From Paenibacillus sp. P25 (GTDB lineage: Bacteria > Bacillota > Bacilli > Paenibacillales > NBRC-103111), in contig CP085629.1 of assembly GCA_024704175.1 (NCBI GenBank), positions 5,952,001 through 6,016,000 on the forward strand: DNA of 64,000 nt, in the 5' to 3' direction. The notes under the pieces are model-generated. The model saw nothing but the letters and a program-made list of their open reading frames with translations. It did not search any database and was not told the DNA's origin. Of the stretch, positions 37,814 through 45,882 are shown one piece after another; position 1 is the first letter of the stretch; the number at the start of each line of letters is the position of its first letter. The translations under genes and the position numbers were made by a program.

Positions 37814-37841
37814 AAAAACAAGAACAAATGTTCTTATTTTT
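37814..37841. promoter_or_regulatory. Palindrome between split sigma operon and YvrJ/hydrolase unit (LexA-box-like)
   Basis: Arms AAAAACAAGAAC and GTTCTTATTTTT (one mismatch) around AAAT. The core GAACAAATGTTC fits the Gram-positive LexA pattern GAAC-N4-GTTC, with RNRY satisfied, though the flanking C and G of the full consensus are missing. It is about 80-90 bases from each divergent start. Confidence 0.45.
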
Positions 37842-37927
37842 GTTTTTTCATGCGAACACCGGAACGCCGGTTGTGGAACCTTCGGGATTTTTAACTAAGT
37901 GGGTAAAGGAAAGGAGGGATGAAGCGT

Positions 37928-38092
37928 ATGGACTCTTACAGCCTCGATGCCGGCCAAATGATCGGTCTCATCACGGACATCGGGTTTCCGATTGCCGTCA
38001 CCATGTTCTTGCTGCTGAACGTACAGAAGCGCCTGGACCGGCTCGACCAGACGATTACGGAGCTCATCAAAAAAATTCAAGACCTGAAATGA
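37928..38092 (+). CDS. YvrJ-family small membrane protein
   Basis: 54 residues: MDSYSLDAGQMIGLITDIGF, then PIAVTMFLLL as a single TM segment, then the charged amphipathic tail NVQKRLDRLDQTITELIKKI. This is the YvrJ pattern (GFPIAV-T-(Y/F)LL followed by a coiled 'KLD-L'). In B. subtilis yvrJ belongs to the SigO regulon. Its form also resembles BhlA/UviB-type small holins, but no holin activity is established. GGAGGG stands ten bases before the ATG. The hydrolase follows 82 bases on. Confidence 0.78.
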   Translation: MDSYSLDAGQMIGLITDIGFPIAVTMFLLLNVQKRLDRLDQTITELIKKIQDLK

Positions 38093-38174
38093 GCCGGTTG
38101 TATTCCGCGGCGGAAAATTTACGGCTAAAGCGAAGGGAGACAAGCTCCCTAATCCAAAAGGAGGAATGAGGCAT

Positions 38175-38663
38175 ATGGCAACTTACGGAGAGAAGCTGAC
38201 CGACCAAACGGGACTGAGCGAATTTAACGGGCAGGAGGATGAGGATTTGCTGGCACGCCTGATCTACTCCGAGGCGCGCGGTGAAAGCGTGGAGGGCTGG
38301 CAGGCTGTAGGCCATGTCGTGCGGAACCGCAAGGTGAAAAATACAAGCGAATTCGGCGGCGGCACCTATTCAGGGGTCATCCTGAAGCCGGGGCAGTTCG
38401 TGGGGATGACGACGGCGGCGGCGCGCGAACCGGATACGTCCACCAAGGAATGGAACGATATTCTGTACATCGCGCTGACGATCGACAATCAAACGAACCC
38501 GATCGGCAAAGCCCTCTGGTTCTGGACCAATACGCTGTTCGACAAGAACAGCCGGACCACCTCGACCGGCCAGCTGCAGCTGTACTTCGTCGGCAAATGG
38601 CAGGACGTCACTTACAAGAAAGTGATCGGCAATCATACGTTCTTCCTGGTTGCCGGCTACTAA
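38175..38663 (+). CDS. SleB/CwlJ-type cell wall hydrolase
   Basis: 162 residues, a single Hydrolase_2 domain: EDLLARLIYSEARGESVEGW with the catalytic Glu in YSEARGE, QAVGHVVRNRKVK, FVGMTTAAAREPDTSTKEWN and a C-terminal NHTFF. SleB and CwlJ open the spore cortex during germination. Here there is no signal peptide, TM segment or peptidoglycan-binding domain, so it would need the spore, cell lysis or a holin-like partner to meet its substrate. The ATG at 38175 has AAGGAGG ten bases upstream. It follows YvrJ and faces the split sigma operon. Confidence 0.83.
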   Translation: MATYGEKLTDQTGLSEFNGQEDEDLLARLIYSEARGESVEGWQAVGHVVRNRKVKNTSEFGGGTYSGVILKPGQFVGMTTAAAREPDTSTKEWNDILYIALTIDNQTNPIGKALWFWTNTLFDKNSRTTSTGQLQLYFVGKWQDVTYKKVIGNHTFFLVAGY

Positions 38664-38671
38664 TCCCGTCA

Positions 38672-38945
38672 AAAGAGCCGGGGCCCTTCACGGGTCCCCG
38701 GCTTAGCTTGTTGCGTAGTGCTAAGCGGAACAATAGAGGTGTTACACTGCAGTAGGGTATCCACTTCCGGTCGCTGTTGTTTTCAGGAATTTTGAATGGA
38801 AGCCGCTTTATAGCGGTTAATTCCTGCAAACAAAGGCGAACGCTGGCGCTCCTCCAGTGGATACCCTATCTCCGTATCTACCTTTATTGGTCAAATGGCG
38901 CTTCCACAACAAAACAGCCGGGAGCCCCCTAGGGTCCCCGGCTCT
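38672..38945. repeat. Dispersed palindromic element framed by inverted hairpins, copy 2
   Basis: Core: outer arms TAGGGTATCCACT and AGTGGATACCCTA (13 bases, perfect); inner arms TTGTTTTCAGGAATT and AATTCCTGCAAACAA (one mismatch); an apical hairpin GCCGC-TTTATA-GCGGT. Shared with copy 1: CGCTGTTGTT on the left, AACAAAGGCG and GCGCTCCT-type sequence on the right. Flanking hairpins: left AGCCGGGG...CCCCGGCT, right AGCCGGG...CCCCGGCT, again in inverted order. It lies between the convergent hydrolase and lipoprotein genes and probably terminates both. Confidence 0.8.
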
Positions 38946-39668
38946 TTACTTTTCTTCCATAAGCTCCACTTTGCTTACCTTTAAGTCGTCGCCGTACTCG
39001 GCTACGGCCGTAGCGGCGATCTGCGGCCCGGGACTGACCGCCCCCGGAAGCGCGCCTTGATCCGGTCGCCTTCGATCTCATAACGGACGGTGTCGCCAAA
39101 GGACACTTCGTCATTCCATACCACCGCGGACGATTTGGGGTACTCTTTCTTGATGGTTTTCCCCGGCCTCCAGCTCAACCCTTACCGTTTTCGCTGCCTT
39201 GGTGATTTTGCTCTTCACCTTTTTCGCCACGGCGTCCTCCGGGTTCTCTACCGGAATTTCCGACAGGTCGGCCAGATTCAGTACATGCAGCTCCTGCTGA
39301 AGAACGCCGGTCCCGTAGCCTTTGGTAAGGATGACAGCGATCTCCTGCGTATTGCCGGTATAGAAGTTGCCAAGCTTGACCGCCGGGTAATAGGTCGGAT
39401 TCGATGAAGTGCTCCAGGAGAAGGTTTGGCTTCGCTCCTTGGTCTGGACGGTGATTTCCTTGAACAAATCTCCCTCCGCCGGTTGACTCGCCCATATCGT
39501 GATGCCGTCCGCTTTGGCCAGCTCCGTTCGCTTCTCCGGCACATCTGCCGGTGCCGCCGGTGCTGCCGGCTCCGGGCTTCCTCCCGCCGGCTTCGGATCA
39601 GCCGCCTTGCCGCGACCGGCGACCGCCAGCATAACCGTGAATAGTAAAATTAGTGCATATTTTCTCAT
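38946..39668 (-). CDS. Exported protein, probable lipoprotein (two frameshifts)
   Basis: 240 residues after repair. Signal peptide MRKYALILLFTVMLAVAG, then R instead of the lipobox Cys (AVAG-R-GK); a single base change (TGC to CGC) would account for the loss. A Pro/Ala-rich linker (PAGGSPEPAAPAAPADVPEK) leads to a beta-rich domain (TYYPAVKLGNFYTGNTQEIA, GTGVLQQELHVLNL). The breaks near 39160 (one extra base) and 39042 (one missing G in a G-run) lead to the true end KVSKVELMEEK. No family recognised. Downstream of ccdC by 91 bases, perhaps the same operon. Confidence 0.65.
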
Positions 39669-39759
39669 CGCGCGCATCCCCCGCTTGAATCTGGAATGAT
39701 TTCCAAACATTAGACGATCCGGGCGAAGGAATGGTTGCCAAGCATGGGAACGAAATCCG

Positions 39760-40266
39760 TTATACCCGAATTTCTCTGCCTTCCCCTCGGGTAACCTTCT
39801 GAAATTTAATAAAGCTTCCGATTCTCCATACGCAAATGTAGAGGAAAGCGAACACCATGCCCAGGACCGCAAATTCGACGGGATCCAGCGTTTTGAAGTA
39901 CTGGGACAAAACAATCCGGATCACAACCAGCGCAATGAGGATGTATTTAAAATATTTGTTCGGCTTCGGATAGATAAGTCCGTCTTCCCTTTTTTCATAC
40001 GAGGTTTGGTTCAACATAATGCCCCCGAACAAGCACCCGAGCAGAAGGGCGATCAGGATCTCCCAGGCCGCCGGCACCTGAAACGGCTTTCCGGGAATGT
40101 GCATCAGCTGGCTCAAGCTAAGCGCCATCACGACCAGCACAATCGGTACGGGGAGGAGAAGCCTCCAGCCGTTTCCTTTGACGGGACGGGTTCTGCCTCT
40201 CAATCTGAACCATAATACCAGACCGACAATAATGACGACGAATACATAGGGTAACCAAGTTTGCAT
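39760..40266 (-). CDS. CcdC-family membrane protein
   Basis: 168 residues with about five TM segments, resembling CcdC (DUF1453): WLPYVFVVIIVGLVLWFRLR, RTRPVKGNGWRLLLP, KREDGLIYPKPNKYFKYIL, and a C-terminal WRIGSFIKFQKV. In B. subtilis ccdC is linked to cytochrome c maturation genes but is not essential for it. The ATG at 40266 has AAAGGTGG eight bases before it. It follows the ABC permease by 31 bases. Confidence 0.8.
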   Translation of the reverse strand: MQTWLPYVFVVIIVGLVLWFRLRGRTRPVKGNGWRLLLPVPIVLVVMALSLSQLMHIPGKPFQVPAAWEILIALLLGCLFGGIMLNQTSYEKREDGLIYPKPNKYFKYILIALVVIRIVLSQYFKTLDPVEFAVLGMVFAFLYICVWRIGSFIKFQKVTRGEGREIRV

Positions 40267-40297
40267 AGTTTGTTCCACCTTTCTTGAGGATTAAAAG

Positions 40298-41068
40298 TCA
40301 TACATTCAATTTATGTTCCAGCAAATAAGCGATCAATCGTATGATAAGATAAGCGGCGATCCAGCTGACCCCCATGACGGCGAGCACTTCCCAGGTAAAA
40401 GGGGATCCCGCGGCCTGTCTGACCAGGTTCGTTCTCGTGCCGTCCGGAATAATATCCCTCAGCCCGCCGTAAGCGTAGCTGATAAGAATGGCGAAGCCCG
40501 CCCAAAGAATCGGGCTCAGCGGCCGTAACGAGCAGAATTGCACGCCGCCGATCAGCAGGCTCACGGCAAGCATGAACGGGCTGAACACGGCTGTCAGGAA
40601 CAACCAATACAGCCCCGTCAGCATGAAGTCCCCGATTTCCACCATCGTGTAGGGGCTAAGCGAGAGCGATAGGATCAAGGCATAGATCGAGAGCAGGACG
40701 AAAATCCCGGCCAAAACCGCCATCACCCGCGACCATGCTGCGATCCACTTGGCGCTGACGAGCCACAGCCGCGGATACGGGAGTGTGAGCCACCAGCCGA
40801 AAGTATCGTTATCCCATTCTCTCTTTAGAATGGACGCTCCGAAAGCGACCAGCATATAGGGGATGCCGAACCAGATGAACCACAGATTTTGCAGCTGCAG
40901 CTGTTGATGAACCGCATAATAACCCATGGTGCCCAAGACGCCGAACAGGAGCAGAAGGAAATAAAGAGATAGCCAGCGCCCTGAAAGATGCGGCCGGCTC
41001 TGCCGTCTCCAGCTTCCCTTCAGCCGGACCTCATGACGCAAGAGCTTCCAGAAAACACCAGGCATCAT
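40298..41068 (-). CDS. ABC transporter permease (YtrC/ABC-2-like)
   Basis: 256 residues, a soluble N-terminal arm (FWKLLRHEVRLKGSWRRQ) and six TM segments. No family signature beyond the ABC-2 layout. The ATG at 41068 overlaps the TGA of the ATPase gene (ATGA), which fixes the start. Together with a YtrA-like GntR regulator and the ATPase this matches GntR-controlled exporters that answer to cell-envelope stress. Confidence 0.83.
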   Translation of the reverse strand: MMPGVFWKLLRHEVRLKGSWRRQSRPHLSGRWLSLYFLLLLFGVLGTMGYYAVHQQLQLQNLWFIWFGIPYMLVAFGASILKREWDNDTFGWWLTLPYPRLWLVSAKWIAAWSRVMAVLAGIFVLLSIYALILSLSLSPYTMVEIGDFMLTGLYWLFLTAVFSPFMLAVSLLIGGVQFCSLRPLSPILWAGFAILISYAYGGLRDIIPDGTRTNLVRQAAGSPFTWEVLAVMGVSWIAAYLIIRLIAYLLEHKLNV

Positions 41069-41779
41069 TGCGATTTCCACTCCCTTTTGTACAAGGTCCG
41101 GAAGACATCATGCAGGGACCCGTACTCGGCCCGCAAATCGTCCGTTTCGCCCGACCAGATGGCCTTCCCCGGTCCATCATCACGACATCATCGAACAAGC
41201 CCTCTACCTCCTGAATATCATGGGTGCTGATCAGCACGGACTGCCCGCTTTGCTCCAGATAATCGAGTAAACCGGCGACGATCGCTTCTCTGGATATGAC
41301 GTCGATCCCGGCGAACGGTTCGTCGAGCAGGATCACCGGCACACGCCGCGCGAGGCAGAGAACGAGCATGACCCGGGCTTCCTGCCCGCGGCTCATGCCG
41401 GCCATCTTCATATCGAGGTCGATATCCATGAACGAAGCGAGCCGCCGCGCAGCCTCCATTTCGAAGCCGGGGAGCAGCGATTCCCCCACTCGAAGGCATG
41501 AAGCGCCGTATCGTTCGGATACCACCTCGCCCTGTCAGGCAAATAGGCGATTTCGCGGTTCGTTTCCCAGCCGGGCGGGCCGTCGAGTACCTCCAGCCTT
41601 CCTTCATCAGGCTTGACGAGTCCGGTAATGGCACGGAACAAGGTGGACTTGCCGCGACCGTTCGGGCCGAGAATACCGACGACGCGCCCGGAGGGAATGA
41701 CCAGATCCAGGCTGTCGAGAGCTTTCTTCTTGCCATAGTGCTTCGTCACTTGTTCCGCGACGACAATGGGCGAGGTCAT
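41065..41779 (-). CDS. ABC transporter ATP-binding protein (two frameshifts)
   Basis: 238 residues after repair: Walker A LGPNGRGKSTLF, signature region MSRGQEARVMLVLCL, Walker B PVILLDEPFAGID, H-loop STHDIQEVE. Arg stands in Walker A where Ala is usual (GPNGAGKST); the rest is canonical. The breaks near 41490 and 41175 are both cured by one added G in a G-run (EWGESLLPGF; MDRGKAIWSGE). It starts within the GntR stop (ATGA, 41776-41779) and ends within the permease start, so three genes are tightly coupled. Confidence 0.87.
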
Positions 41780-42183
41780 GGCTTCATTCCTCCTTGATCC
41801 GATGTTTCTCTCTCTTTTACATAATGTTCAATATCGTTCCAAGTTACCCCAAGGCTCTCCATCTGCGCCAGGAAAGCATCGATATATTTCGCGGCAAGAT
41901 CAGTGCGGAACGCCCGGACGCGCTCGGGCGACGAAGTGACATAGGTTCCTTGGCCGCGCCGCTTCTCCGTAAGTCCGTCACGCTCCAGTTCTTGATAAGC
42001 CCGCATCACGGTGTTCGGATTGATGCGCGGCTCCTGGGCCAATTCCCGGACGGAAGGCATCCTGTCTCCCAGACCGATCTCTCCTTTCGCAATGGCGCTT
42101 CGCACCTGGTCCAGTATTTGTTCGTACAGCGGCTGACTGAAATCAATCCGGAATCGCAGCCCGCCGGACCGGGACTCTTCCAT
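41776..42183 (-). CDS. GntR-family regulator, YtrA subfamily
   Basis: 135 residues: short GntR winged helix PLYEQILDQVRSAIAKGEIG, DRMPSVRELAQEPRINPNTV, MRAYQELERDGLTEKRRGQG, then a brief helical C terminus as in YtrA, with no ligand-binding domain. AGGAGG stands seven bases before the ATG at 42183. It heads the ABC operon and sits behind a large inverted repeat at 42207-42249, its probable operator. Confidence 0.9.
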   Translation of the reverse strand: MEESRSGGLRFRIDFSQPLYEQILDQVRSAIAKGEIGLGDRMPSVRELAQEPRINPNTVMRAYQELERDGLTEKRRGQGTYVTSSPERVRAFRTDLAAKYIDAFLAQMESLGVTWNDIEHYVKERETSDQGGMKP

Positions 42184-42206
42184 AGGTGTCCCTCCTGACA
42201 TCACAA

Positions 42207-42249
42207 CTTGCATTAAGTGTATTATATCACTTAATACACTTAATGCAAG
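42207..42249. promoter_or_regulatory. GntR (YtrA-type) operator over the ABC operon promoter
   Basis: CTTGCATTAAGTGTATTA (42207-42224) pairs with its complement in 42231-42249. Inside are one ATTAAGTG and two CACTTAAT half-sites. Minus-strand TTGCAT and TATAAT (16-base spacer) place the promoter inside the repeat. Confidence 0.75.
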
Positions 42250-42275
42250 CCCGAAGAAAAAAAATAAAAAACCTC

Positions 42276-42326
42276 TTTACGTACCTACCGAAGGTAGGTA
42301 TAATCAAAACATACCTTCGGTAGGTA
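42276..42326 (+). promoter_or_regulatory. TetR-type operators over the VC0807-like promoter
   Basis: TTTACG (42276-42281), 17 bases, TATAAT (42299-42304). The spacer is the perfect palindrome TACCTACCGAAGGTAGGTA (42282-42300); a second, TACCTTCGGTAGGTA (42312-42326), follows the -10. This form is common for TetR repressors and fits the TetR gene at 42993. Confidence 0.8.
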
Positions 42327-42364
42327 AGCCGAAAACTACACTATGAAGAAAGAAAGGGATTCCT

Positions 42365-42970
42365 GTGAACAAGACCCGTAACGGAATTATTCTCACCCTG
42401 ATCATGAACATTGTACTGCCTTATGCCGCTTACACGCTTCTCATCGGTCATACCGACAGTCTCACGGCGCTCTCCGTCGCCGCGCTGATCCCTCTGGCCG
42501 ACAGCCTGTACAGCCTGGCCAAAACCAGGAAAGTCGACGCCTTCTCCGGCTTCATCTTTCTCGGCATCGTCCTAAGCATTCTGGCCGTCCTTCTGGGCGG
42601 AGACGAAAGGTTCATTTTGCTCCGCGAGTCTTATATTACCGGAATTATGGGAATCCTGTTTCTGGCTTCGCTGCTCTTTTCCAAGCCGCTCATTTATTAT
42701 TTCGCAATGAGGTTCAACGCTAACCGTAAAGCGATGGCCGACAGATGGGAGCGGCTCCCCGGCTTTCGGAATACGTTCCGCCTGATGACGCTCGTATGGG
42801 GACTGAGCCTGCTGCTCGAGGCCGTCGTCAAAGTCGTGCTCGTCTATTCGCTCTCGATCCCGGCTTTTCTCGCCCTGTCGCCTTTCTTCAGCTACGGCAT
42901 TATCGGTCTCACCATCTGGTGGAACGTCGTCTATACCCGGCGGATCAGGAAAAGATACACAGCTAGTTAA
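42365..42970 (+). CDS. VC0807-family membrane protein
   Basis: 201 residues, about six TM segments, GTG start at 42365 after AAAGGGA. The 'PLADSLYSL' element and RWERLPGFRNTFRLMTLVWG are typical of the VC0807/DUF3159-like intracellular septation-type family of unknown function. It is co-transcribed with, and surely repressed by, the TetR regulator starting 22 bases downstream, so it probably serves as an inducible resistance or transport protein. Confidence 0.8.
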   Translation: MNKTRNGIILTLIMNIVLPYAAYTLLIGHTDSLTALSVAALIPLADSLYSLAKTRKVDAFSGFIFLGIVLSILAVLLGGDERFILLRESYITGIMGILFLASLLFSKPLIYYFAMRFNANRKAMADRWERLPGFRNTFRLMTLVWGLSLLLEAVVKVVLVYSLSIPAFLALSPFFSYGIIGLTIWWNVVYTRRIRKRYTAS

Positions 42971-42992
42971 ACTCTTTCGGAGGTGACCCCAA

Positions 42993-43604
42993 TTGCAGGA
43001 TAAGACCATCAACCCCAGCCTTCAAATGCTGCTGGACATCGGCAGGAAGATGATTCTGGATAAAAAGGCGCCGCGGCACCACGCTGCAGGATATTGCCGA
43101 CGAGGCGGGACTTACCAAAGGTGCTATTTACCATTATGTGAAAAGCAAAGACGAATTGTTCGCCATGATTCTGGAAGCGGGGATGGAGCAGACGAACCGG
43201 CGGTTCTTCGAGTCCGTATCGGGCGCGGTTGCCGGACAGGGGAGGATCTGAGCCCGGTCCGGATGCTGTCCGAAAGGCTCCACGGCTTAACGGCCGAGGA
43301 TAACGCGGCGGGACTAATCTTTATTTATCTGCTGAGCCAGAAGGGCAAGCCCGGCATCGAAGCGATCTTGAAGCGCCTGAATGAGGCTTCCTTGGAGCGG
43401 TCGAAGACTTGGATCGAGGTCGGCCAGAAGCACCGCGTGATCCCGGAGCATGTGGATGCGGAGAAGATGGCGAAGTCGCTTAATGTGTTTAAAAACGGGC
43501 CGCAGGTGCAAAGCATCCTGTCGTCCGATGCGGACGACCTTAGCATGAGCGATATCTTCATGCTGCTCGTCGGTGCGCTGGGTGCGAAGAATTTATCGGA
43601 TTAA
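42993..43604 (+). CDS. TetR-family repressor (two frameshifts)
   Basis: 203 residues after repair, TTG start at 42993 with GGAGGTG upstream. HTH: GTTLQDIADEAGLTKGAIYH, YVKSKDELFAMILEAG. The C-terminal ligand domain has ERLHGLTAEDNAAGLIFIYL. The first break near 43062 is cured by removing one A (KRRRGTTLQD), the second near 43245 by adding one G in a G-run (GQGEDLSPVR); the two cancel. It is likely autoregulated through the operators at 42282-42326. Confidence 0.87.
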   Translation: MQDKTINPSLQMLLDIGRKMILDKKAPRHHAAGYCRRGGTYQRCYLPLCEKQRRIVRHDSGSGDGADEPAVLRVRIGRGCRTGEDLSPVRMLSERLHGLTAEDNAAGLIFIYLLSQKGKPGIEAILKRLNEASLERSKTWIEVGQKHRVIPEHVDAEKMAKSLNVFKNGPQVQSILSSDADDLSMSDIFMLLVGALGAKNLSD

Positions 43605-43621
43605 CACTTAACACCATGAAA

Positions 43622-43670
43622 CATCATCGGCCTTAACCGCTGAATGCGGCAAGGCCGATGATTTTATTTT
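43622..43670. terminator. Bidirectional terminator
   Basis: ATCATCGGCCTT pairs with AAGGCCGATGAT around an ACCGCTGAATGCGGC inner hairpin, then TTTATTTT. It separates the tetR and VOC genes. Confidence 0.85.
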
Positions 43671-43683
43671 CCCGAACAAAGCA

Positions 43684-44064
43684 TCAGTTCAAGCGGTGGA
43701 CCATCTCGTATTTGTTGCCGCACGGATCTTCGAAATAAACGGCGTAATAGGTCGGGCTGATGGGGAACAGTTGCGGTCCCTCGTTGACCCTGCCCCCGCT
43801 CTCCGCCACAAGCTTCGCGATGCGGTCCACCTCTTCCCGGTCCTCGGCCCAGAAGCCGACCAGATTGTCATTCGGTGTATGCGCAGGATCCTCGGTGATG
43901 GCGAAATAAGGCACGTCCGGCGGCTCTCCGTCACCGGCAAACACTCTCCACTGCGCGGAGTTAAAGGTCCGGGTGAAGCCGAGTGCCGGAAGCAGATTCT
44001 CGTAAAAGGGCAGCGCACTCTCCAGCGAACGGATACGCAGATCGATATGGCTGAATTTGTTCAT
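43684..44064 (-). CDS. VOC-family (glyoxalase-like) protein
   Basis: 126 residues, intact: SHIDLRIRSLESALPFYENL, AQWRVFAGDGEPPDVPYFAI, VGFWAEDREEVDRIAKLVAE, and the C-terminal AVYFEDPCGNKYEMVH with the metal-ligand Glu. No precise substrate. GGAGGTACAAGCC precedes the ATG. It lies 19 bases after the DUF4287-SRPBCC gene, same operon. Confidence 0.85.
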   Translation of the reverse strand: MNKFSHIDLRIRSLESALPFYENLLPALGFTRTFNSAQWRVFAGDGEPPDVPYFAITEDPAHTPNDNLVGFWAEDREEVDRIAKLVAESGGRVNEGPQLFPISPTYYAVYFEDPCGNKYEMVHRLN

Positions 44065-44083
44065 GGCTTGTACCTCCTTTAGC

Positions 44084-44693
44084 TTAGGCCGTCAGATTCA
44101 GTCGTTCGTTCATTTGGTCCAGGACCTCTTCCCAATGACGCTTCATGACCTCTCTCATGTAGAGGTCCTCCAGCTTTTCTTGGTGAAAGCTGACGGTCGT
44201 CTTTCCGGGGCCGCCGGACAGCAGGTAAATCTGCAGCGTGGACGGCTGATCCCAGTCCAGCCTCTGCCAGGTCATGCGCAGCTTGTCCATCGGGTTCACG
44301 ACCCTGAGCTCGCCGAATGTCCCTTCTTTGGACTCGTATTTAAAGCCTTTCTGCAGCTCAAAGGCGGACAGCTTGCCGATCCACAGCTTCAGACCCTCAG
44401 GCGACGTCAGGAAGCGCCATGCTTCTTCTTTGGCCACCGGGCGTCCTTCTCACCCCGATTTGTACGCCGGCGGATGCCGTTACCCCGACGGGCTTCCGGC
44501 CCATTTGCCGCTCGTACATCGTTGCAAGCGTCTCCCGCCAAACGTCGCTAAGCCCGTACGCGTCCGACAGGTATTCGGCGATCTGCCCGTGGGACCACGA
44601 CACCTCGACTTCCTGGTCCAGGCCCCTCACCCATTCCTCCCAAGTCCGGCCCGTCTCCTCTGCCACTGCTTTTCTGAAAATCGCCCCTGCCAT
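44084..44693 (-). CDS. DUF4287 plus SRPBCC/AHSA1 fusion protein (one frameshift)
   Basis: 202 residues after repair. Residues 1-70 resemble D.4287-type sequence (AVAEETGRTWEEWVRGLDQE, HGQIAEYLSDAYGLSDVWRE, TLATMYERQMGRKPVG); residues 80-200 are a START-like domain (KEEAWRFLTSPEGLKLWIGK, GTFGELRVVNPMDKLRMTWQ, MKRHWEEVLDQM). The frame breaks near 44440 in CGCCCGG; removing one C gives RTPVAKEEAW. GGAGGGAACAGGC precedes the ATG at 44693. Function unknown; next to VOC and a WYL regulator. Confidence 0.8.
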
Positions 44694-44766
44694 GCCTGTT
44701 CCCTCCATATCTGCTTGCTGTATCTATTATAAAATAAAAACACTGACAACTGCGGCCAGCGTTTTC

Positions 44767-45734
44767 TCACCATGTCCGGTAATATTCCAATAAAGACGAA
44801 GTGATTTCGATCATACACTCCTTCAGTTCGGGCGGTTCCACGATGCGGATTTTGCCCCCGTAGGACAAAAGGAAATAAGGCGCCTCCGTGTAGACGGTGA
44901 GCTCCGTAAGGCGAAAATGGGCCCGGTATTCCGTCCGCTCCGCCAGCGCATGGCCGAACAGCCAATGACTGCACAGATCATTCAGTGCCTGGGGATTACC
45001 CTCGATATGAACGGAAACCAGCTCCTCTTCGGATTCCGGCCCCGGCAAAGCAGGGAATTCAGCAGAAATTGCCGTGCCGAGAAGCCCTCCGGCCGGCTGA
45101 AGACCGTATCGGTCCGCGATAAAGCCTGGATCCGGTCAACGCGAAAGCTGCGGATTTCACTGCGGAGCCGGCGGCGGCCGACGACGTACCATTTGCTCTT
45201 CCAATGCACCAGCCCATAAGGCTCCAGCATTCGCTCTTTGGCCCCGCCCTCGTATCCCGTCTGGTAGATCATCGATACGGCGGCCCTTTCCGCGACCGCT
45301 TCCTCCAGCGACCGGAGATGGCCGCCAAGGGATGAAGCGGAGGGCGGATGGAGCACCTCAAGACCCGATTCATGGCGCTCAAGCCGATCCAGCTGCTCCG
45401 GATGGGTATTCCGCTTCAGCTTGCCGACGGCGCGTTCCAGCGCATCGCCGAAGGGATACCCCGCTTCCTGCGCGAAGGCGGCGGCGTGAACGAGCGCCTT
45501 CTGTTCCTCAGGGCCGAAAAACAGCGGCGCTTCCTTAAAATGCTCCAAAATGCGGTAACCGCCGTTTCGTCCGGTCTCCGAGACGATAGGCACGCCGCTG
45601 GCGCACAGCGCGTCGATACACCGGTACACCGTCCGGATATGAATTTCGAGCTCCTCCGCCAGCTGCCCGGCCGTCATTTGCTTCCGCGACTTCAAGAGCC
45701 ATAGAATGGCCAGCAAATTATCCGCTTTGGACAT
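44767..45734 (-). CDS. YafY-type HTH/WYL-domain regulator (one frameshift)
   Basis: 322 residues after repair. N-terminal HTH_11: LAILWLLKSRKQMTAGQLAE, HIRTVYRCIDALCASGVPIV, RNGGYRIL. The middle WYL domain: EPYGLVHWKSKWYVVGRRRL and RSFRVDRIQAL. The break near 45050 sits in a T-run (SLL-PGPESEEEL). WYL domains bind small ligands or nucleic acid. It is upstream of the SRPBCC-VOC pair on the same strand and likely controls it. Confidence 0.87.
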
Positions 45735-45882
45735 CTGTCTCGGCTCCTTCCGGGAATTCGTCTATGGATATATTCGAGGCGGGACAGGCCGTATCCTTTA
45801 TTCAAGAGACTGCCGCTTGACCCCGCCGCGACCGGTCGGCTAAGCTGATGGTACGATAACAGCCAAAGGAGCGTGCAGCCCT

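Noticed and set aside
37208..38663. A prophage remnant built on sigma factor, holin-like peptide and hydrolase.
   Set aside because: No integrase, capsid, tail or attachment sequence is nearby. The match to the chromosomal SigO/RsoA/YvrJ set is closer, though a phage origin cannot be excluded.
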